DNA from: Shewanella halotolerans
Lineage (GTDB): Bacteria > Pseudomonadota > Gammaproteobacteria > Enterobacterales > Shewanellaceae
DNA: 64,000 nt
Direction: 5' to 3'
Assembly (NCBI RefSeq): GCF_019457535.1
Contig: NZ_CP080417.1
Location: 4,154,001 to 4,218,000 of the forward strand
The notes beneath the pieces are model-generated. The model worked only from the letters and a program-made list of their open reading frames with translations. It made no database searches and had not been told where the DNA came from. Positions within the stretch are counted from its first letter, which is position 1, and every line of letters starts with the position of its first letter. Of this stretch, positions 58,941 to 64,000 are shown in pieces. The translations under genes and the position numbers were made by a program.

Positions 58941-59109
58941 CATTCAGACCCCACCCATCTTCGATGGTGCAGTCATGCCTAGCAATTGTCTTCAGACCCA
59001 AAGCTACAAATGCTTTGAGCTGATTTCAATGCTGTTGCAGTAAACAGAATTATTAACCCTATACCCCTCTTATTAAATATGATTTCAATGAAATCACAAA
59101 AGGTAAAAA
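58941..59109. other. Repeat-rich gap before the mobilisation operon, candidate oriT
   Basis: This 169-base gap has TTCAGACCC twice (58943–58951 and 58991–58999), each followed by a small hairpin: CCATC/GATGG at about 58958–58970 and CAAAGC/GCTTTG at 58999–59017. GATTTCAATG occurs twice (59021–59030 and 59080–59089), the second within the palindrome GATTTCATTGAAATC-like (GATTTCAATGAAATC). Such repeats just upstream of an accessory-protein gene are the usual place of an origin of transfer. The nick site is not identified. Confidence 0.4.
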
Positions 59110-59406
59110 ATGAAACGATTTCAACATCAACAACAGAAGGCTATCACAGTCAGGTTCACAATTTCAGATTATTTAAAGATCGAACAGGAAGCTGAGCGAA
59201 TCGGCTCAAATCTAGCAAATGTCCTTCGACAGTCTTGGTCAGCCTATAACAATAAAAACCAATTTAAAAGAGATTTAAAACACTTGGAAAATAACCTCTT
59301 AAGGCAAACCTTTGAGGTTTGCTGCGCGGTTCAGGGCTTAAACCCTATTGAACGAAAAGAAGCTCTTGATGAGCTAACCACACGCCTGAATGGAGATGCA
59401 CAATGA
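59110..59406 (+). CDS. Small mobilisation accessory protein, RHH-like
   Basis: A 98-residue protein whose N-terminus (KAITVRFTISDYLKIEQEAE, then GSNLANVLRQSW) fits a ribbon–helix–helix or MobC-type DNA-binding fold. Proteins in this place (such as TrwA in R388) bind the origin of transfer and help the relaxase. It overlaps the coupling-protein gene by 4 bases (ATGA). The assignment rests on fold-like pattern and context. Confidence 0.65.
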   Translation: MKRFQHQQQKAITVRFTISDYLKIEQEAERIGSNLANVLRQSWSAYNNKNQFKRDLKHLENNLLRQTFEVCCAVQGLNPIERKEALDELTTRLNGDAQ

Positions 59407-61112
59407 CTTTACCCGACCGATATCAAAGATGGGGATTAATTGTTTCATTATCAATTATTATCACTCTATTTATTTCATATTTTCTAACTATGTATACATG
59501 GAAGCTTGTAACGCCTTGGCCTAACCCCGAGGCTCACAGAAGAGTATTAGTAAGTATTTTTCATGATATTTTTAGCCAAGATTCAACCACACTAATAGCC
59601 TATATCGATTACCTCAAAAAAAATTACTGGCTTGATGATTTTTTCTTTCACCTGCTAGCACCTCTCATTATTAGTAGCTACTTAGCGAAGGAAATCACTA
59701 TGGCGCTATTCTATGTTGATGGTGGGATTGATCCTGCTAGTCATGTACAAGGACCTAGACTTTATGTTGGTTATGAAGCATATAAGCATGCCAAAAAGTG
59801 CTTTCGACGCATGAAGGTAAAGTCAAACTCCCCCTTAAAAGTTCACAACCACATAGTACTCCCAGAGCAACTAGAAAGCGGGAATATCTTTGTAGTTGGA
59901 GCTCAAGGTTCAGGTAAAAGCACAGTAATTAAGCCATTAGTTCAACAGCTCAAATCTAAAAATACCAATGCTCTTATTTATGATGCCAAGCAAGAATATA
60001 CACAGCTCTTCTTTGAAAACAGTGTTGTGTTAATTAATCCGTTGGACCAGCGTTCTATCTACTGGGATATTAGTGCTGACATTAACACCATCGAAGCAGC
60101 TCAAAGAGTCGCTGAGGCTTTTATACATGAGACTAGTGGTGATAAATACTGGACAGATGGAGCTAGGATCATTTTTGTTGGCATATTATTAACACTAATG
60201 AATACAGAAAAAAGCTGGGGCTGGGCAGACATACAGCTCCAATTAGCACAAGAAACAAGTAACTTAAAAGCAAACCTCTTTAAATATTATCCTGAAGCCG
60301 AAAAATTTATTGAGAAGGATAGTAAAACTACGCAAGGATTCATGACTGTACTCACAACACAATTAAGTTGGATTAGAACAGTGGCTCATTGCTGGAAGGT
60401 TGAGTCAAAGTTTAAATTTTCAATAAAAAAATGGTTGAAAGGAGACTATGGAAACCGCCAAGTTATTTTTCCTAACATTGCTCAATATTCCCACATTTCA
60501 TCCCCACTATGTACTGCTGCAATCAGCCTACTAACAGATGAGCTGCTTAGCAAGGAGGACTCGAATAGACCTATTTGGTTAATTGTAGATGAACTAGCTG
60601 ATTTACCTAGAACAGCAAGTATAACCAAATGGCTATCATTAGGCAGAAGCAAGGGAGCTAGAACAATTGCAGGCACGCAAAACATCAGCCAGATATATTC
60701 AAAATATGGTGATAAAGATGCAGAAACATTAATTAGTCTTTTTTCCAATTCCGTAACACTTAGAACAAATTCAGCAGATTCCGCAAGCCGATTATCCAAA
60801 AATATTGGTAACAGGGTAGTAAAGAGGTACACAGAATCATTTGACCGTGAAGGCAATAAAAGTCGGACTCTTCAGCAATCTGAAGAGCCTGTAGTTAGAA
60901 CTGAACAGATAATGCAACTTCCCTTAGCTGATAGTGAGGGAGTAACAGGAGTTCTGAACGTTTCAGGTTGGAATGCCGCATATTGGTTGATCTGGCCTTA
61001 TCCTAAACTAGAATTAATCGCAAAGGGATTTATTCCGAAAAGTGCTCCAGCTGAATCCACTATAAAAAAAAGTAATAGAAGAGGTTCAAGAGGGAGAGAG
61101 CAGTCATGCTAA
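59403..61112 (+). CDS. TraD/TrwB-type conjugative coupling protein
   Basis: Hexameric ATPase of 569 residues that links the relaxosome to a secretion channel. Two N-terminal membrane segments (about residues 11–34 and 78–100) are followed by the ATPase domain with Walker A GAQGSGKST (near 166) and Walker B IWLIVDELAD (near 390). The end is short and lacks the long TraD tail of F. It overlaps the relaxase gene by 7 bases. No channel genes are nearby. Confidence 0.88.
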   Translation: MTLPDRYQRWGLIVSLSIIITLFISYFLTMYTWKLVTPWPNPEAHRRVLVSIFHDIFSQDSTTLIAYIDYLKKNYWLDDFFFHLLAPLIISSYLAKEITMALFYVDGGIDPASHVQGPRLYVGYEAYKHAKKCFRRMKVKSNSPLKVHNHIVLPEQLESGNIFVVGAQGSGKSTVIKPLVQQLKSKNTNALIYDAKQEYTQLFFENSVVLINPLDQRSIYWDISADINTIEAAQRVAEAFIHETSGDKYWTDGARIIFVGILLTLMNTEKSWGWADIQLQLAQETSNLKANLFKYYPEAEKFIEKDSKTTQGFMTVLTTQLSWIRTVAHCWKVESKFKFSIKKWLKGDYGNRQVIFPNIAQYSHISSPLCTAAISLLTDELLSKEDSNRPIWLIVDELADLPRTASITKWLSLGRSKGARTIAGTQNISQIYSKYGDKDAETLISLFSNSVTLRTNSADSASRLSKNIGNRVVKRYTESFDREGNKSRTLQQSEEPVVRTEQIMQLPLADSEGVTGVLNVSGWNAAYWLIWPYPKLELIAKGFIPKSAPAESTIKKSNRRGSRGREQSC

Positions 61113-63649
61113 CTATTTCTCCTGTACGCAATATCAGCTACTACACCGATCTCGCCAAAGAAGATTACTACCTAGATGGTGGTGAGCCGAATGGTGAATG
61201 GACTGGTGTAGGTGCAAGGTTAATTGGGCTTACAGACAGTGTTGAAACAAACGATTATCTTAATATCATGAGGGGGCATACTCCAGATGGCCGATATGCC
61301 CTAAGGCAACAAAGCAGCCTAAAACAGAGAGCTGGTTGGGATCTAACCTTTAGTGCTCCTAAATCAGTTTCCATTGCGTGGGCGCGAGCTGATAAAGAGC
61401 TGAAAATAAGAATACAAAAGGCTCATCGACAAGCTGTTCTCAAGGCAGTTGAAAAGCTAGAACAGCATGCTGGATATACACGTATTGGTAAGAATGGCAT
61501 ACAGCAAGAGCGTACAACAGGCCTTGTCGCAAGCCTATTTGAGCATGCAACGAGTCGAGAGCAAGACCCCCAACTCCATACACATTGTCTTATTGCCAAT
61601 GTCGCCCCACGAAATGATGGCTCTTGGGGAACGATAGACAGTCGACACTTTTATCTATGGCAAAAGGCTATCGGAACCTCATATCGTGCTGAATTAGCTT
61701 ACCAGTTATGTAGTTTAGGTTTCGAAATCGAACGTGATAAAGAGTCATTTAAACTTCCCTGTATTCCTCAAAGCATATGTGATCTTTACTCAAAACGTTC
61801 AAAGGAAATCAAAGCAGAACTATCAAAATATGGTACTAAATCAAGCTCAAGTAAAGCTGGCGATATCGCAGTGTTAACAACAAGAAATAAGAAGGAAAAT
61901 GTAGCAAGAAACACTCTATACCAACAATGGCATCAAGAACTCGATCTGCTCAACTTAAGCACAGAAAATTTGCTCACTAACATTGTTAATGAAAACAAAC
62001 CAGAAAACATTCAAGTAGAGCATGGGAACCCAGAATTATCTGCTCAATTACTCGCAGAAAAATTGGGAGAATCAAAATCATCATTTACTCAGCAAGAAGT
62101 ATATAGACAGGCTAATGAGCTCGCTCAATGCAGTACTGGAGGAATTTATATAGCGGAATTGATAGCCAGAAGCTTTATTGATGACGAGAAGACGATAGAG
62201 CTCGGTTTGGACCTCAAAGGGAGACAACTATTCACAACCACCTCAATTCTTGAAATGGAAACCCAAATGATTTCTCTGGCTAAAGACTTAGCTTCAAAAA
62301 AGTCGTTTAACTTAACCGAAAATATTATTAAATCAAATATGGAACAGCATCACTTTCAACTTAGTGAAGAACAACAAGAAGCTGTACATCAAGCTTGTCA
62401 ACCTAGCTGTTTGTCCATTCTGCAAGGCTCTGCAGGCGCAGGGAAATCTGCATCTATGGATGTGGTAAGAAGAATATATCAGCAAAGTGGTTACCAAGTC
62501 ATAGGCGCATCCATTGCTAAATCTGCGGCAAATAACTTAGCACTAGAGGCAAACATCGAAACTCATACCGTAGCCAAACTAATAAAAGATGTAGAAAATA
62601 AGCGTATGGCTCTTTCTAATAAACTGATTTTGATAGATGAAGCAGGCCAAGTCAGCACTAAAGATCTTCTAAAACTCATCAAGTTATCTACACAGCATAA
62701 TTGCAAGTTACTACTTGTTGGTGAGGACAAACAACTAGATGCCATTGAGCATGCTGGAGCACTTAGATACCTTTCACGACCAGAAGTGATAGGAACGACA
62801 AGAATTGAGACGATAAGAAGACAACGAGCAGAATGGTCAAAAAAAGTCGTTGCAGATCTTAGAGATGGTCGCTCCCTGCAAGCCCTTAATGAATTAGATA
62901 ATCGAGGGCTTGTTGATTTTTCGACAGATGCCGAAACTGCCAAAAACGCATTAATAAAAAAGTGGAATCGCTATCGAAAATCTCAACCCAATAAACAATC
63001 TTTACTGTTAGCTCATAAATGGTCGGATGTAATGGATTTAAATGCAAAGGCAAGAGGCGCCTTGCAAGCTGAAGGCAGACTCCAAGCCCAACAAGTTAAA
63101 ATGAAGTGTGCTATCAGCAACAAGGTGTTCACCCAACAGTTTGCTATAGGAGAAAAAATCAGGTTAACAAAGAATGACTATAAAATGGGACTAACTAATG
63201 GAGATTTAGGGACAGTAACAAACATTGTCACAGGCCAAGACGGAGAGACCGTTTTCGAAGTGTTACTAGACTCTGGTAAACAGCTGAACATAAACACATC
63301 TAGTTATTGCAGTTCTGAGGGCAACTGCTACATAGCTCAAGCATATGCAATGACTGTATATTCCAGTCAGGGTCTAACAATAGATGGTGACACCTTCATT
63401 TATTACACATCTGGAATGGATAGAGCAAACAGTTATGTCGCTGGCAGCAGACATAAAGACAATAGCCATTGGTTTTTCAATAGTAAAGAACTTGTTCCAA
63501 ATGAAGAAGTTGACATAAAATCTCTAACAAAAAAGCATTTCCTTAACAAAGCATCTAAAACCATGAGCTTACACAGTAAAACGATACTAGCAAATGCTCT
63601 CCATGAATCCCAACCTAGTCTACCAAGAGCTCTGATGGAGAGGAGCTAA
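61106..63649 (+). CDS. MobF (TrwC/TraI-type) relaxase-helicase
   Basis: Nicks DNA at the origin of transfer and unwinds it. It has 847 residues. The relaxase domain starts MLTISPVRNISYYTDLA, with tyrosine pairs Y12/Y13 and Y21/Y22 for the nucleophile, and the three-histidine metal site H147, H158, H160 (QLHTHCLI). The RecD-like helicase has Walker A GSAGAGKS (near 441–448), Walker B LIDEAGQ (near 507) and the late motif YAMTVYSSQG (near 747). It is shorter than TrwC and far shorter than F TraI, but both domains look complete. It ends the mobilisation operon. Confidence 0.92.
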   Translation: MLTISPVRNISYYTDLAKEDYYLDGGEPNGEWTGVGARLIGLTDSVETNDYLNIMRGHTPDGRYALRQQSSLKQRAGWDLTFSAPKSVSIAWARADKELKIRIQKAHRQAVLKAVEKLEQHAGYTRIGKNGIQQERTTGLVASLFEHATSREQDPQLHTHCLIANVAPRNDGSWGTIDSRHFYLWQKAIGTSYRAELAYQLCSLGFEIERDKESFKLPCIPQSICDLYSKRSKEIKAELSKYGTKSSSSKAGDIAVLTTRNKKENVARNTLYQQWHQELDLLNLSTENLLTNIVNENKPENIQVEHGNPELSAQLLAEKLGESKSSFTQQEVYRQANELAQCSTGGIYIAELIARSFIDDEKTIELGLDLKGRQLFTTTSILEMETQMISLAKDLASKKSFNLTENIIKSNMEQHHFQLSEEQQEAVHQACQPSCLSILQGSAGAGKSASMDVVRRIYQQSGYQVIGASIAKSAANNLALEANIETHTVAKLIKDVENKRMALSNKLILIDEAGQVSTKDLLKLIKLSTQHNCKLLLVGEDKQLDAIEHAGALRYLSRPEVIGTTRIETIRRQRAEWSKKVVADLRDGRSLQALNELDNRGLVDFSTDAETAKNALIKKWNRYRKSQPNKQSLLLAHKWSDVMDLNAKARGALQAEGRLQAQQVKMKCAISNKVFTQQFAIGEKIRLTKNDYKMGLTNGDLGTVTNIVTGQDGETVFEVLLDSGKQLNINTSSYCSSEGNCYIAQAYAMTVYSSQGLTIDGDTFIYYTSGMDRANSYVAGSRHKDNSHWFFNSKELVPNEEVDIKSLTKKHFLNKASKTMSLHSKTILANALHESQPSLPRALMERS

Positions 63650-63736
63650 GCCTTTGAGCGGAGGAGAAACGGGTCATGCTAGTTTTATGAGAACAATGAC
63701 ATCCCCACCTTTTAGTGTAATGACGGGTAAGTGAAC

Positions 63737-63777
63737 AGCTTTTGTACTATGTTTACATCACAGTACAAATAAAAGCT
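63737..63777. other. Imperfect hairpin after the relaxase gene
   Basis: AGCTTTTGTACT (63737–63748) pairs with AGTACAAA plus AGCT (63762–63777), with a 4-base bulge and a 13-base loop. No T run follows, so it is not a typical terminator; it could be an origin-of-transfer structure or regulatory. The remaining bases of the 246-base gap hold the promoter below. Confidence 0.4.
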
Positions 63778-63811
63778 CCCGATGGGTTGACCTGCAATTC
63801 GCAAAGTTTTA

Positions 63812-63841
63812 TTGACTGGGCTGTCAACAACAGGGTAGAAT
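63812..63841 (+). promoter_or_regulatory. Predicted promoter of the gene at 63896
   Basis: −35 TTGACT (63812–63817) and −10 TAGAAT (63836–63841) with an 18-base spacer. The start codon lies 55 bases downstream, after an AAGGAG ribosome site (63884–63889). Confidence 0.65.
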
Positions 63842-63895
63842 CGGCGTAAATTCGCGAACTGTTTTCGGTTTGCGTCAACAGATAAGGAGTTCGCT

Positions 63896-64000
63896 ATGCC
63901 GCAGTGGTTAATTGATGCATTACGAAGTCATGAATTTACTGCAGATGAAAAAGCATCTATCGCTGGTGATGTTGTAGAAACTGCTGCAGTACGCAGCCAG
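63896..64000 (+). CDS. Start of an unrecognised island gene, cut by window edge
   Basis: ATG 63896 opens 35 codons with no stop (MPQWLIDALRSHEF at the start). A good ribosome site and promoter lie upstream. Too little is visible to name a family. Confidence 0.6.
   Translation, partial: MPQWLIDALRSHEFTADEKASIAGDVVETAAVRSQ

Larger units (their letters stand above)
56023..64000. mobile_element. Left part of a genomic island at yicC, open at the right edge
   Basis: From the yicC stop to the window end the DNA is AT-rich and the genes are of foreign type: tyrosine integrase, unrecognised 443-residue gene, AlpA regulator, small accessory protein, coupling protein, MobF relaxase and the start of another gene. 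No gmk or other expected backbone gene follows yicC. No secretion channel genes are in view. Mobilisation therefore probably relies on a helper element, or on genes further right. Confidence 0.85.

Noticed and set aside
56023..64000. CRISPR array or toxin–antitoxin pair in the island
   Set aside because: No regularly spaced repeats were seen, and the small genes fit AlpA and mobilisation proteins better than toxin–antitoxin pairs.

Overview
The window comes from the chromosome of a gamma-proteobacterium, most likely Shewanella or a close relative. This rests on the 16S sequence, the gene order of the division/cell-wall cluster, and the neighbourhoods recQ–yigI-like–rarD, rpmB–rpmG–radC–coaBC–dut–slmA and pyrE–rph–yicC. 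No database search could be run, so the genus is an inference.

Layout. Positions 1–5480 hold an rRNA operon on the minus strand: partial 23S, tRNA-Ala(TGC), tRNA-Ile(GAT), complete 16S, leader and two promoters. Positions 5580–9875 carry secA, a membrane-anchored M23 peptidase and, in the opposite direction, the helicase loader gene dciA. From 26950 down to 9822 runs the dcw cluster (mraZ, rsmH, ftsL, ftsI, murE, murF, mraY, murD, ftsW, murG, murC, ftsQ, ftsA, ftsZ, lpxC), packed with overlapping or nearly touching genes. Three 10-bp-spaced MraZ-type repeats sit at its head and a terminator inside the end of dciA closes it. There is no ddl gene between murC and ftsQ.

Positions 27269–46416 hold metabolic genes: a PepSY/ferredoxin membrane gene pair, glpK, a fadL-type porin, the leuABCD operon with a readable leuL leader peptide and attenuator, a TPR protein with a degenerate GGDEF domain, recQ, a thioesterase, rarD and argA with tandem ARG-box-like sites. 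Positions 46744–56022 hold housekeeping genes: rpmG, rpmB, radC, coaBC, dut, slmA, an S9 peptidase, folE, pyrE, rph and yicC. The rph–pyrE gap carries an intrinsic terminator in the position of the E. coli pyrE attenuator.

From just after yicC to the right edge (about 56023–64000) the DNA becomes visibly AT-rich (one 60-base line I counted at 57901 has 17 G/C, one at 55741 in yicC has 36). This is the left part of an integrated genomic island at the 3' end of yicC, a site known as the target of SXT- and IncC-mobilised islands. It carries a tyrosine integrase whose promoter overlaps repeated motifs, an unrecognised 443-residue protein with a possible zinc site, an AlpA-like regulator, and an overlapping three-gene mobilisation operon (small accessory protein, TraD/TrwB-type coupling protein, MobF/TrwC-type relaxase-helicase). 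A new gene starts at 63896 and runs off the window. No type IV secretion genes are visible, so the island looks mobilisable rather than self-transmissible as far as can be seen. The island, and above all the unrecognised gene next to its integrase, is the most likely place for something undescribed.
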